From Acidobacteriota bacterium (GTDB lineage Bacteria; Acidobacteriota; Vicinamibacteria; Vicinamibacterales; UBA8438): a DNA stretch of 64,000 nt. This document shows positions 19,120 through 27,324 of the stretch, one piece after another. The stretch spans positions 1 through 64,000 of the forward strand of contig JAPOVI010000176.1 in NCBI GenBank assembly GCA_026708265.1, written 5' to 3'. Every line of letters begins with the position of its first letter. Positions within the stretch are counted from its first letter, which is position 1. The position numbers and the translations under genes were made by a program. The notes below the pieces were generated by a model. The model was not told the DNA's origin. It saw only the letters and a program-made list of their open reading frames with translations, and ran no database searches.

Positions 19120-19392
19120 CTATCCTCCGATGTTCTGGAGGTCCTTGCCCGGCTTGAAGCGGATGGTCCGTCCGGGTGGAATGCGGACCTCCTTGCCGGT
19201 GCGGGGATTGCGGCCGATGCCGCGCTTGCGGGGCTTGACCTGGAAGACGCCGAACCCGCGCAACTCGATGCGCTCGCCGCGCCGCATCGACATGCGCATG
19301 GCTTCGAAGACGGCGTCCACGGCCAGCTCGGACTTCACCTTGGTGATGTCTGCGACCCGGGAAACCTCGTTGACGATGTCGACCTTGATCAT
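19120..19392 (-). CDS. HU/IHF family nucleoid protein
   Basis: A 90-residue DNA-bending protein with the complete fold: two N-terminal helices, then the beta-arm with FGVFQVKPRKRGIGRNPRTG and its Pro-tipped hairpin (EVRIPPGRTIRFKPGK). GRNPRTG and the IPPGRTIRFKPG core are HU/IHF signatures. It probably works as a homodimer; HU versus IHF cannot be decided, though the single copy in view favours HU. A near-consensus sigma-70 promoter lies upstream, in keeping with high expression. Confidence 0.96.
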   Translation of the reverse strand: MIKVDIVNEVSRVADITKVKSELAVDAVFEAMRMSMRRGERIELRGFGVFQVKPRKRGIGRNPRTGKEVRIPPGRTIRFKPGKDLQNIGG

Positions 19393-19421
19393 GTCGGGTG
19401 CGCGTCTCCGCGTGTGTAACT

Positions 19422-19451
19422 ATCATAGATACCATAACTTACGGCTGTCAA
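19422..19451 (-). promoter_or_regulatory. Sigma-70 promoter of the HU gene
   Basis: On the minus strand TTGACA (19451-19446) is separated by 18 nt from TATGAT (19427-19422). This is the best match to the housekeeping consensus in the window. Transcription would start near 19414, leaving a leader of about 20 nt before ATG 19392. It lies in a conspicuously AT-rich pocket shared with the divergent der gene. Confidence 0.85.
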
Positions 19452-19481
19452 GGGCGGCCGGTGCGGAGCTCCGCGGGGCGC

Positions 19482-20894
19482 ATGGGCACGCAATCCCATC
19501 GTGAGGGCCGCGTCGTGCTGGCCGGGCGCCCCAACGTCGGCAAGTCGACGCTGTTCAATCGCATCTCCGGTTCGCGCCGCGCGATCGTGACCCCGACGCC
19601 GGGAACGACGCGCGACGTGCTGCGCCACGCGGCGGAATGGCTGGGGACCGAGTTCGAGCTGGTCGACACGGGCGGCGTGTTCGGCGCCAGCGCCGACCCC
19701 CTGCAGGAGGAGGTCGCCGTTCAGGGCGCCGCGGCGCTCGACGCGGCTTCCGTCATCGTGCTGGTGACCGACGGGCGGGACGGCGTGGTCCCCGCCGACG
19801 AGCAGGTCGCGGCGCACATCCGCCGCTCGGGGCATCCCGTCGTGCTCGCGGTCAACAAGATCGACGACCGGCGGGCCGAGGCGCGCGTCGAGGAGTTTCA
19901 CCGCCTCGCCATCACGCCGGTCGTGCCGATCGCGGCCGAGCACGGCCTCGGCGTCGGCGATCTGCTGGACGCCGTGGTGGCGCGGCTGCCGCGCGGGCGC
20001 GGTGCGCGGGCGGTGGAGGCGGACGCGGCCCCGGCGGCTTCCGGAAGGAGGAGGGCGCCGGGGACGGCCGACCTCGCCGTCGCCATCATCGGGCGGCCCA
20101 ACGTCGGCAAGTCGTCGCTGGTGAACCTCCTGCTGCGGGAGGAGCGGGTGCTCGTCAGCGAGGTCGCGGGGACGACGCGCGACGCCGTCGATGCGCGCTT
20201 CACCTGGCACGGACGGGGGCTGCGGCTCGTCGACACGGCCGGGATGCGGCGGCCCGGACGGGTGGCGCGGTCGGGCCGCATCGAGTCGGTCAGCCTCGTC
20301 ATGGCGCGCCGGGCGGTGGCCGAGGCCGACGTGGCGGTGCTCGTCGTCGATGCCGCCGAGGGCGTCGCCAGGCAGGACGCAGCGATCGCGGGCGAGGCGG
20401 AGCGGGCCGGCTGCGGAATCGTCATCGCCGCCAACAAGTGGGACCTCGTCAAGGACCGCGGTCCGAACTACTCCAAGCAGTTCGACGGGGACGTGCGCGC
20501 GGCGCTCCGGTTCGCCGAGTTCGCGCCCATCCTGCACATCTCGGCCCGGACGGGGGAGCGGGCCCCGAAGCTCGTCGAGCGGGTGGTCGAGGTGGCGGCG
20601 TCACGCGCACGCCACGTGGCGACGGGCGAGCTCAACCGCTTCGTGGAGCGGGTGACGCGGCGCCACCCGCCGGTGAGCCCGGACCGCCGCAACGTGCGCA
20701 TCAAGTACGCGGCGCAGGTCGGCGCGCGGCCTCCGACGTTCGTCTTCTTCACGAACGTGGCGACGCGCTTCCACTTCTCCTACGAGCGCTACCTGCGCAA
20801 CCGCCTGCGCGAGTCGTTCGGCTTCGAGGGGTCGCCGATCCGCCTCCGGGTGCGCGCGGGCCGCGATTCGCGCGAGGGCGCGCGGCGCCGATGA
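19482..20894 (+). CDS. der: Ribosome biogenesis GTPase Der (EngA)
   Basis: A 470-residue protein with two tandem Era-like GTPase domains and a C-terminal KH-like domain. G1 motifs are GRPNVGKSTLF and GRPNVGKSSLV, G3 are DTGG and DTAGM, G4 are NKID and NKWD. The C-terminal ~110 residues, including NVRIKYAAQVGARPPTFVFF and YLRNRLRE, are the KH-like domain. It is essential for 50S ribosome assembly. ATG 19482 gives a normal N-terminus; an in-frame GTG at 19461 is possible. A basic tail of about 15 residues follows the KH domain. Confidence 0.96.
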   Translation: MGTQSHREGRVVLAGRPNVGKSTLFNRISGSRRAIVTPTPGTTRDVLRHAAEWLGTEFELVDTGGVFGASADPLQEEVAVQGAAALDAASVIVLVTDGRDGVVPADEQVAAHIRRSGHPVVLAVNKIDDRRAEARVEEFHRLAITPVVPIAAEHGLGVGDLLDAVVARLPRGRGARAVEADAAPAASGRRRAPGTADLAVAIIGRPNVGKSSLVNLLLREERVLVSEVAGTTRDAVDARFTWHGRGLRLVDTAGMRRPGRVARSGRIESVSLVMARRAVAEADVAVLVVDAAEGVARQDAAIAGEAERAGCGIVIAANKWDLVKDRGPNYSKQFDGDVRAALRFAEFAPILHISARTGERAPKLVERVVEVAASRARHVATGELNRFVERVTRRHPPVSPDRRNVRIKYAAQVGARPPTFVFFTNVATRFHFSYERYLRNRLRESFGFEGSPIRLRVRAGRDSREGARRR

Positions 20895-20946
20895 CGCCGC
20901 TGTGACGGGTGTATACTGCGCCGTCGATAGCGCCCGTCGAGAGGCC

Positions 20947-21420
20947 ATGACGACCGGGACTCCCCAGCGTTCCGCCTTCAAGGCGTCGGAAGTCTGCTCG
21001 ATAGCCGGCGTGAAGCCCTTCGTCCTGCAGTCCTGGCAGACGGAGTTCCCGGAGCTCGGGACGCGCCAGGGACGCTCGCGCGTCTACCGGCAGGTGGACG
21101 TCGATCTCGTGCTCGAGATCAAGCGCCTGCTGTACGAGGAAGGCTTGACGCTCGGGGCGGCCCGTCGCCAGATCGAGATCGACGGCGCTCCGGTCAGCCG
21201 TGACGACGCTGCCGCGGCGGTAGCGGCCCCGGTCCTGGACGAGCCCCTGGCGCCGGAGGCGCGCTCTCTCTTGCGGGAGCGTATAATCGACGTGAAGCGG
21301 GGCCTCGAGGATCTCCTCGGCCTCCTGTCGGACGACGAGAGGCCCGCCTCCGCGGCTCGCCCGCCGGGCCGCGCCGCGCGAGGCCGCCCCCGGCGTCGCA
21401 CCGGCGCTCCGGCACGGTAG
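20947..21420 (+). CDS. MerR family transcriptional regulator
   Basis: A 157-residue regulator. The N-terminal winged helix (about residues 8-75) has FKASEVCSIAGVKPFVLQSW and a wing with RVYRQVDVDLVLEIKRLLYE; the region up to GLTLGAARRQIE is the MerR helix pair. A short helix, RSLLRERIIDVKRGLEDLLG, would be the dimerisation coil. The basic, proline-rich tail could contact DNA or nothing. There is no Cys-rich effector site, so it is unlikely to be a metal sensor. Such MerR genes often sit just before a tRNA-Pro after HU/IHF, as here. A TATACT hexamer at 20912-20917 is a plausible -10 box. Confidence 0.9.
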   Translation: MTTGTPQRSAFKASEVCSIAGVKPFVLQSWQTEFPELGTRQGRSRVYRQVDVDLVLEIKRLLYEEGLTLGAARRQIEIDGAPVSRDDAAAAVAAPVLDEPLAPEARSLLRERIIDVKRGLEDLLGLLSDDERPASAARPPGRAARGRPRRRTGAPAR

Positions 21421-21443
21421 GGAAGTCGCTCCGCGCTTCGGTT

Positions 21444-21520
21444 CGGGATGTGGCGCAGTCTGGTAGCGCACCTGACTGGGGGTCAGGGGGTCGCTGGTTC
21501 AAATCCAGTCATCCCGACCA
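21444..21520 (+). tRNA. tRNA-Pro (anticodon GGG)
   Basis: A complete 77-nt cloverleaf including the encoded CCA. The acceptor stem CGGGATG pairs with CATCCCG. The anticodon stem CCTGA/TCAGG encloses the loop CTGGGGG, giving anticodon GGG. The T arm has GGTTCAAATCC. It reads proline CCC (and CCU by wobble). The region just downstream is island-like, a common situation at tRNA genes. Confidence 0.97.
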
Positions 21521-21721
21521 TTCTTTTCGACAACTTGCGGGGATTGGCGATTCTCGACGGTTGGCGCGTGTCAGCGCCATGTCGGCACGGCGCGGCGGGG
21601 CGTCTCGGGCAACCCCGCTCCAGCCGCGGGCCGTACCGCGAGGTGGCGCATGGCACGGCCGACTCTTGCCTCTCAGGCAAGGTCGATCTAAGGTCGCGAG
21701 AGGGTCGCAGGGAGGTCGCCT

Positions 21722-22219
21722 ATGGTCACCAAGCCGGTCCGCGCGATCGTCTGGCTTGACATGCTCGACGTGTCCCGGGTGACTCGGTACGCGGAGACCA
21801 TGAGCACGCGGTACCGCGCACGTCACTTGGCGCTCCGCACCATCTTGTTCGTGGCCGCGTCGGGAAGCGTAGCGACGGTCGTCACAACGCTCCCCGACTT
21901 CTGGCGCGCCGTCTGCGGCATCGCCATCGCGGTGATCGTCGTGGCGGATTACATGCTCGACTACGCCACCAAGATCGCCGCGCTGGACTCCGCGAAGAGA
22001 GAGTGTCAGGCGCTTGAGTCTGATTGGCGGGAACTCTGGCTCGACGTGGACGTGCCCGCGTCCGACGATGCCGATATCCGCTCCCGCAACATGCAACTCA
22101 TCCGCCGGTTCGAGCGGGTGACCGTGCCTATGGACGCGCAGGTCCCGGTCAACGAGAGGGTGAACGTCCGGAGCGCCGAGAGCGCCTACCAGGTCGCAGG
22201 TAGTCAATATGCTCCTTGA
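21722..22219 (+). CDS. Two-TM hypothetical protein (SLATT-like layout)
   Basis: A 165-residue protein I do not recognise with certainty. A short cytoplasmic N-terminus leads into two adjacent membrane helices (about residues 38-57 and 65-83), followed by a long helical segment (DYATKIAALDSAKRECQALE) and a polar tail. This two-helix-plus-coil layout resembles SLATT-type effector proteins that associate with nucleotide-second-messenger defence systems, but the match is by shape only. A GGGAGG ribosome-binding site lies 6-7 nt before ATG 21722. It begins 200 nt after tRNA-Pro and looks somewhat less GC-rich than its neighbours, suggesting acquisition. Confidence 0.7.
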   Translation: MVTKPVRAIVWLDMLDVSRVTRYAETMSTRYRARHLALRTILFVAASGSVATVVTTLPDFWRAVCGIAIAVIVVADYMLDYATKIAALDSAKRECQALESDWRELWLDVDVPASDDADIRSRNMQLIRRFERVTVPMDAQVPVNERVNVRSAESAYQVAGSQYAP

Positions 22220-22334
22220 TGACAGCACGGTTCGGTTTGACGGCCACGAGGATCGCACCGGCGGCGGTCCGGCACGGCCCCCAAGTCCGGCGCCTCCCCC
22301 GCCACCTCCCCCACCTCCGCCGCCGAAGCCGTAG
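22209..22334 (+). CDS. Candidate 41-residue proline-tailed mini-protein
   Basis: A small ORF whose ATG lies inside the last codons of the two-TM gene (11-nt overlap, +2 frame). It reads MLLDDSTVRFDGHEDRTGGG and then becomes almost pure proline before a final KP. The overlap suggests translational coupling. The acidic head plus polyproline tail could be a small partner of the membrane protein. Against it: no independent ribosome-binding site and low complexity. An opposing ORF covers the same DNA. Confidence 0.3.
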   Translation: MLLDDSTVRFDGHEDRTGGGPARPPSPAPPPPPPPPPPPKP

Positions 22335-22677
22335 CACCCTGGTCGAGCGCCCGGTCGGGGTCGCCCGCGTAGTGATGCACCGCGAGCCCGCGGGCGCCCT
22401 TACGGGCCAGGATCTCCGGGACGAACCGGCCGGGCCATAGATCGTTAGCGCCAGGAATCGCCCGCCACGCCGAGACGTCGCGTGTCCCCGCGGGCCGGCG
22501 AGACAACTCGGACAGTCGCGAACTCCGCATATCCGAGGGTGCTGCTCGCTCAGACCGCGGCGTCGGATGCTCACGCCGCAGCTCGCGTTGACGATCTCTC
22601 AACGAACACACCGACTGCTCGGCTCCTGCAGCGGGTAAGCAGATCGTCGCGCCCGCGATACGCCGCTCGACCGTGAC
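22335..22677. other. Gap between island genes and truncated kinase
   Basis: No supported gene. A 108-codon minus-strand ORF (22530-22204) crosses it without recognisable motifs. At its right end, from about 22646, the plus strand encodes DRRARDTPLDRD in frame with the next kinase. This matches the strand following the glycine-rich loop of PD40 kinases. Kinase homology stops abruptly there: a TAA lies just upstream, and no frame encodes the loop. This looks like a recombination or deletion junction. Confidence 0.6.
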
Positions 22678-25377
22678 GTGGCTCTGAAGGTGTTGCCCGA
22701 CGCCCTCACCGCCGACCCGGAGCGGCGGGCGCGGTTCGAGCGGGAGGCCAGGATTCTCGCCTCCCTGAACCATCCGAACATCGCACAGATCTACGGCACC
22801 GCAGAGACGGATGGCGTGCGGGCGCTGGTGCTCGAGCTGGTCGAAGGCGCCACGCTTGCCGAGCGCATCGCACAAGGCCCGTTGCCCCTCGAGGACGCAC
22901 TGGCCATCGCCCGGCAAATCGCCGTCGCGTTGCGGGCGGCGCACGAAGCGGGCATCGTCCACCGGGATCTCAAGCCGGCCAACGTCGTGGTGCGGAGGGA
23001 CGGCGCCGTCAAGGTGCTCGATTTCGGGCTGGCGAAGGCGTTCGATGCCGCCCCGGCCATGGATGCGGGTGCAGGGGAGCCGGCCACGGTCACCGCGACC
23101 GGCACGCGGATGGGCGTGATTCTGGGAACGCCTTCCTACATGTCCCCGGAGCAGGCGTCGGGCGACGCGGGCGTGGTGATCGACACGCGCGCCGATCTCT
23201 GGGCGTTCGGGGTGGTGCTCTACGAGATGCTCTCGGGCGAGCGCCTCTTCGCCGGTGAGACGGCGCCGCACGTGCTGGCCCGGGTCCTCGGGCATGAACC
23301 GGATCTGTCGGCGCTTCCGCCGGCCACGCCGGCCCCGGTCAGGCGTCTGTTGGGTCGATGTCTCGAACGGGACCTGCGACGGCGGATGCGCGACGCGGGA
23401 GAGGCGGTCAGCGACCTCGAGGCCGCCTGCGATTCTCCTGCCGAGAGCGACGCTACCGGGTTCCCCGTCGTCGGATCTGCGTTTCGGCGATGGTGGCCGC
23501 GCGTCGCCGGGGCGGCAGGTCTGGTGGCGATCGGTGTCGTCCTGGCCGCGATCTTCGTTGCGATTGCACCGTCCCCGCCCGCCCCGGGCAGACACCTCGC
23601 GCTCGCTCTGCCGTCCGCGATGGCGTCGGGATCCGCGTTCGCCGTGGCTCCGGATGGGTCGGCGCTGGTCTACGTCGATAGCGGTGGCGGGACGCGGCGG
23701 TTGATGCTGCGACGGCTGGATCGCATCGACACGCAACTGCTGCCGGGGACCGAGGGAGCATTGGACCCCTTCTTTTCGCCGGACGGGGAGTGGGTCGCAT
23801 TCTTCGCGGCCCCGCGGCCCGCCAGCCCGACCGACCGCCTCCATCTCAAGTGGGCGCTGAAGAGGGTGCCGGTCGGCGGGGGCCCGGCCGTGACCCTCGT
23901 CGACTCGTTCTTTGCCCTGGGCGGCAGTTGGGGCGACGACGATCGGATCGTGCTCGGCGGCATCGGCGGCCTGCTGCGCGTGCCGGCCGCCGGCGGGGCG
24001 CCGGAAGTGGTGTCGATGTCGGATACCCGGAACGTCGTCGCCGCCTACGCGTCGCCGCACGTACTCCCCGGCTCGCGCGCGGTCCTGTTCTCCCGCACGG
24101 CCCCGCGTCGCGCTCCGGATCTGCGCATGCTGTTCCTGGCGACCGGCGAGCAAAGGGTGGTGGTGGCCGGCACGCGGGGCAGCTACACGCCGACGGGGCA
24201 TCTGCTATTCCTGCGCACCACGCGGCCGGAGCAGACTGCGGCGGGGGTTGCCGCGCTGAACCTGCGACGGGACGCGCCCGGCGACGGTCGGCCAGGGGCA
24301 ACCAACACGGTTCTGATGGCGGCACCGTTCGACACTGAGCACGGCCGGCTGACGGGTGCCCCGATCCCGCTCCTACAGGACGTCGGCGGTTACGCATGGT
24401 CGGCCGACGGCGCGGTGGTCTACACCCGGCCCAGCGGTGGCCACGCCGCGGCGCGGGAGCTGGTATGGGTCGATCGGACCGGCCGGGAAGAGCCGCTCCC
24501 ACTCCCGCCCGGTGCGTACGACTCTCCCCGGGTCTCGCCCGACGGCACCCGGGTCGCGTTCGAGTCCCTGATCGAGCCGGGACGCTCCGACGTCCTGGTC
24601 CACGACCTGGCCCGCGGCACCTCGAGCCGCATGACGTTCGAGGGATCGCTCGACCTCGTGTCGATGCCGGTTTGGTCGTCGGACGGCCGGCAGATTGTCT
24701 TCTCGTCCGACGCCGACGACGGTATGAGCCTGTTCCGGAAGGCAGCCGACGGCACCGGGGCGGCGGAGCGCCTGACGCCGGGCGGCGCGGTGCAGGCGGC
24801 CCAGGTCTGGGCGCCCGACGCCGATGCGCTCGTTCTGGTGAGCGCGAAGACCGGACTGGATTTCGATCTGAGCCTGTTGCCGATGACGGGCGAGCGGGGG
24901 CCGGCCCCGTTGATTGCCACGCCGTTCGCCGAGGTCTACGCCGACCTCGCGCCGGACGAACGCTGGATTGCCTACCAATCCAACGAGTCGGGCATCTTCG
25001 AGGTCTACGTGCGGCCGTTTCCGAACGTCGCCGACGGAAAGTGGCAGATCTCGCAGGGGGGCGGGATTTCCGCCGCCTGGTCGTCGAACGGCCGCGAGCT
25101 CTTCTATCGCGGTGACTACCTGGGCGCCAGCGCGATGATGGCGGTGGAATACACCACGGATCCGACGTTCACGCCGTCACCGCCGGAACGGTTGTTCGAC
25201 ACCCCGTACCGCGTCTCGGCCTTCGACCGCGCGCGACCGTGGGAGCTCGCACCGAGCGGCGACCGCTTCCTGATGATCAAGGAGGGCGAGGGCGACGTGT
25301 CCGAACGCGGGCCGACCGAGCTCGTGTACGTCAGCCGCTGGTTCGACGAGTTGCGGGCGCGAGTCCCGCCGCAATAG
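22678..25377 (+). CDS. PD40-type Ser/Thr protein kinase, N-terminally truncated
   Basis: An 899-residue protein beginning inside a kinase domain. The ATP-binding lysine is residue 4 (ALKVLP), the helix-C Glu is about residue 23, HRDLKPANV gives catalytic D97, and DFG is at 115-117, followed by PSYMSPEQA. The glycine-rich loop and its first two strands are missing, and a stop codon upstream rules out a longer frame. One TM helix (about residues 285-305) leads to a periplasmic TolB-like PD40 propeller with SPDGEWVAF, SPDGTRVAFES and SSDGRQIVFSSD blades. Intact relatives are abundant in Acidobacteriota. Here the kinase is probably inactive or a decaying remnant. Confidence 0.85.
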   Translation: MALKVLPDALTADPERRARFEREARILASLNHPNIAQIYGTAETDGVRALVLELVEGATLAERIAQGPLPLEDALAIARQIAVALRAAHEAGIVHRDLKPANVVVRRDGAVKVLDFGLAKAFDAAPAMDAGAGEPATVTATGTRMGVILGTPSYMSPEQASGDAGVVIDTRADLWAFGVVLYEMLSGERLFAGETAPHVLARVLGHEPDLSALPPATPAPVRRLLGRCLERDLRRRMRDAGEAVSDLEAACDSPAESDATGFPVVGSAFRRWWPRVAGAAGLVAIGVVLAAIFVAIAPSPPAPGRHLALALPSAMASGSAFAVAPDGSALVYVDSGGGTRRLMLRRLDRIDTQLLPGTEGALDPFFSPDGEWVAFFAAPRPASPTDRLHLKWALKRVPVGGGPAVTLVDSFFALGGSWGDDDRIVLGGIGGLLRVPAAGGAPEVVSMSDTRNVVAAYASPHVLPGSRAVLFSRTAPRRAPDLRMLFLATGEQRVVVAGTRGSYTPTGHLLFLRTTRPEQTAAGVAALNLRRDAPGDGRPGATNTVLMAAPFDTEHGRLTGAPIPLLQDVGGYAWSADGAVVYTRPSGGHAAARELVWVDRTGREEPLPLPPGAYDSPRVSPDGTRVAFESLIEPGRSDVLVHDLARGTSSRMTFEGSLDLVSMPVWSSDGRQIVFSSDADDGMSLFRKAADGTGAAERLTPGGAVQAAQVWAPDADALVLVSAKTGLDFDLSLLPMTGERGPAPLIATPFAEVYADLAPDERWIAYQSNESGIFEVYVRPFPNVADGKWQISQGGGISAAWSSNGRELFYRGDYLGASAMMAVEYTTDPTFTPSPPERLFDTPYRVSAFDRARPWELAPSGDRFLMIKEGEGDVSERGPTELVYVSRWFDELRARVPPQ

Positions 25378-25921
25378 GCGCGACAGGCAGCCCCGCCTTT
25401 GCTGACCGACAGCGTTGGTGAGGGTGCGTCCGGAGGTTCGCAGCCTTCAGCGCTCGTCGCCCTGCTGCTACCCGTCGGGGCCTCGGCGCAGGACGCCACC
25501 GGAATGACGCCGGCGACCGAGGGGCTCCTCGCGGCGGGGCCGGCCCCTGCGCCGTGACGGCCTCACGACCGCGGCGACGCCTCCTCGCGCGTCGACCGTG
25601 ACGGTCGCGGTATTCCAGGCCCGCCATCAGGGCCACCCCTCCGAGCACCTCGCGTTGCACGCCCCATCCGGGAACGAGGGTCTCGTGGGGCGCTCGTCGG
25701 GTCCGCCGGCCGAGCTGCAGCCAAGCCAGCGTAGCCATCGTCCATCCGTGCAGTTTCCTTGTCCACCACAGTGGACACTTTGCTTGTGCTCACACCGGGC
25801 GCGATCGGGCTCTGAACCAGTAGGAACGGGACCGGCGGGAGTTGGCACGCTACGTGCACCAACAGGTTGGCAGCCCTGTAATGGCGCAGGGCGCGTTACC
25901 AGAAGGAAGGTGCACTACCTC
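25378..25921. other. Gap with possible gene remnants
   Basis: No intact gene. On the plus strand 25449-25557 reads ALVALLLPVGASAQDATG, very like a signal peptide with its cleavage site, but stops about 20 residues later and has no good start codon. It is probably the decayed beginning of a secreted protein. The last 25 nt contain AGAAGGAAGG, the ribosome-binding site of the BON gene. Confidence 0.5.
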
Positions 25922-26689
25922 ATGCGTACCATCACCGTTGTCGTAGCACTCATCTGCCTCGCCGTGGGCAGCACCGCCGCACTTGCCACGAGTCAGGCAC
26001 ATCCCGCCGGGCCTCTCGCCGGGGCAGGCAACCAGTCTTCCGAGCGGCTCAAGCAGGCCGTCGAGCGACGGCTGCGTGGTGGTCGCGCACTGCACGGACT
26101 CGAGGTGTCGGTGGCAAGGAACGACGTGACCCTGACGGGGTCGGTGCAGAGCCTGTGGGAGAAGAACGAGGCGCAGCGGCGTGCGCTCGACACCCGCGGG
26201 GTCGGCAACGTCGTGAGCGAGATCGACGTGGCTGTCGGCGAGGACCAGAGAATCGCCGATGAGGTGGGCACGGTGATCGATCGCTATCCGTTCTACACGA
26301 TCTGGGATGAGATCGGCGGCCGCGTGGACAACGGCATCGTGACATTGAGCGGACGGGTCACGCCGGGACGGGACAAGGCCGGCGAGCTCTTCGAGCGGAT
26401 CGCGAAGGTTCCCGGTGTGCAGGGTGTGGAAATGGACATCCGGATGCTGTCGCCGAGCAGCGGAGACGCGCGGATCCGCAACATCATCGCGCGGCGCCTG
26501 ACGACGAACAGCCACTTCGAGAGGTTTCGGACGATGCGCAACCCGCCGTTCCACATCATCGTGAGCAACTCCATCGTGACGCTCATCGGCTACGTGCAGA
26601 GCGAGATCGAACGAATCGAGCTGCAACGGGTCGCGGCGCAGACGCCGGGCGTGCTGCGCGTCCAGAACCAGCTCCAGTCCCTTTCGTGA
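25922..26689 (+). CDS. Secreted triple-BON-domain protein
   Basis: A 255-residue exported protein with a signal peptide ([20 protein letters not shown], cleavage near residue 23-28). Three BON repeats follow, at about 45-110, 115-180 and 185-255. Each has the alpha-beta pattern and a GxV-type turn: [31 protein letters not shown] and [18 protein letters not shown] domains bind phospholipids or peptidoglycan-associated surfaces; OsmY and DolP are the known examples. It would act in the periplasm, perhaps in envelope stress. ATG 25922 has a purine-rich site AAGGAAGG about 12 nt upstream. A lipoprotein gene follows 57 nt later on the same strand. Confidence 0.9.
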   Translation: MRTITVVVALICLAVGSTAALATSQAHPAGPLAGAGNQSSERLKQAVERRLRGGRALHGLEVSVARNDVTLTGSVQSLWEKNEAQRRALDTRGVGNVVSEIDVAVGEDQRIADEVGTVIDRYPFYTIWDEIGGRVDNGIVTLSGRVTPGRDKAGELFERIAKVPGVQGVEMDIRMLSPSSGDARIRNIIARRLTTNSHFERFRTMRNPPFHIIVSNSIVTLIGYVQSEIERIELQRVAAQTPGVLRVQNQLQSLS

Positions 26690-26746
26690 CCGACTCCAGT
26701 GTCGTCGAGTTGGACAAACCCACTGACGAAACCTGGAGAGTGAGAA

Positions 26747-27235
26747 ATGAAGGGAACAACCATCGCGCTCTGCGCGCTCGTGCTGAGCCTGGTCGGGTCG
26801 CTCGCTGCCTGCGACAGGAGCCCGACCGAGCCGACGGAGCTGAACCCCGGCGGCGAACACGGATTCGCGGGCGGCGAACACAACGAGTTCGGTGAGGGCC
26901 GCGGCGGCGAGAGCGGCGAGGGTCAAGGCGGCGAGAGCGGCGAGAGCGGAACCCAGTATGGGCGGGCCGACACCGCCCGCGAGAGCCGCGCCGGCGTGGA
27001 CCTGGTGATGCGCTACGAGGCCGCGCGCGAGCGGTTCGAAGGCACGGTTACCAACACGACCGGCGCGGCCGTGGACGACGTGCGGGTGGAGATCCACCTC
27101 TCCACCCAGGTCGAGCTGGGACCCACCCCGCGCGCGACCCTCGTGGCGGGCGAGATCCGTCCGGTGGAACTCGACGCCCGCGGCCGGCAGTTCCAGACGT
27201 GGAGCGTCCACGTCGAGATCGGACCCGGTACGTGA
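26747..27235 (+). CDS. Gly/Glu-rich lipoprotein with a small beta domain
   Basis: A 162-residue lipoprotein. The signal peptide ends in the lipobox LAAC (Cys at about residue 22). A Gly/Glu-rich stretch with GGES repeats (about 34-66) forms an acidic linker. The C-terminal ~90 residues are a small beta-sandwich-like domain ([20 protein letters not shown]) resembling FxLYD-type domains. Function unknown. It lies 57 nt after the BON gene with GGAGAG before ATG 26747, so the pair may form an operon. It is convergent with the NtrC gene across a strong hairpin. Confidence 0.85.
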   Translation: MKGTTIALCALVLSLVGSLAACDRSPTEPTELNPGGEHGFAGGEHNEFGEGRGGESGEGQGGESGESGTQYGRADTARESRAGVDLVMRYEAARERFEGTVTNTTGAAVDDVRVEIHLSTQVELGPTPRATLVAGEIRPVELDARGRQFQTWSVHVEIGPGT

Positions 27236-27274
27236 TAGTGGCCCGAGTCCCGGGCGGCCTGCAGCAACCGGACT

Positions 27275-27311
27275 GCGGCAGGTGCACGACGGTCGTTCTT
27301 GCACCTGCCGC
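27275..27311. terminator. Bidirectional terminator-like hairpin
   Basis: A perfect 12-bp inverted repeat: GCGGCAGGTGCA (27275-27286) and TGCACCTGCCGC (27300-27311) around a 13-nt loop containing GTTCTT. It lies between the convergent lipoprotein and NtrC genes, so it could terminate both. No long U-run follows. Confidence 0.65.
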
Positions 27312-27324
27312 GTGCGTGGCGGGT

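Noticed and set aside
22204-22530. Minus-strand ORF of 108 codons opposite the proline-tailed mini-ORF
   Set aside because: Its composition looks moderately protein-like, but there is no ribosome-binding site or motif, and part of it is only the antisense of a low-complexity run. Not called as a gene.
21444-22677. Integrative element at tRNA-Pro
   Set aside because: I found no duplicate of the tRNA 3' end downstream and no integrase gene, so no attachment sites are claimed.
25449-25557. Signal-peptide-like sequence after the truncated kinase
   Set aside because: It lacks a start codon in a sensible position and stops after about 20 mature residues. It is recorded as a possible remnant in the gap description, not as a gene.
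25850-27324. Continuation of the NtrC frame far beyond the regulator, through the lipoprotein and BON genes
   Set aside because: Stop-free antisense frames are common at this GC content. The HTH in the alternate frame shows where the real gene ends.
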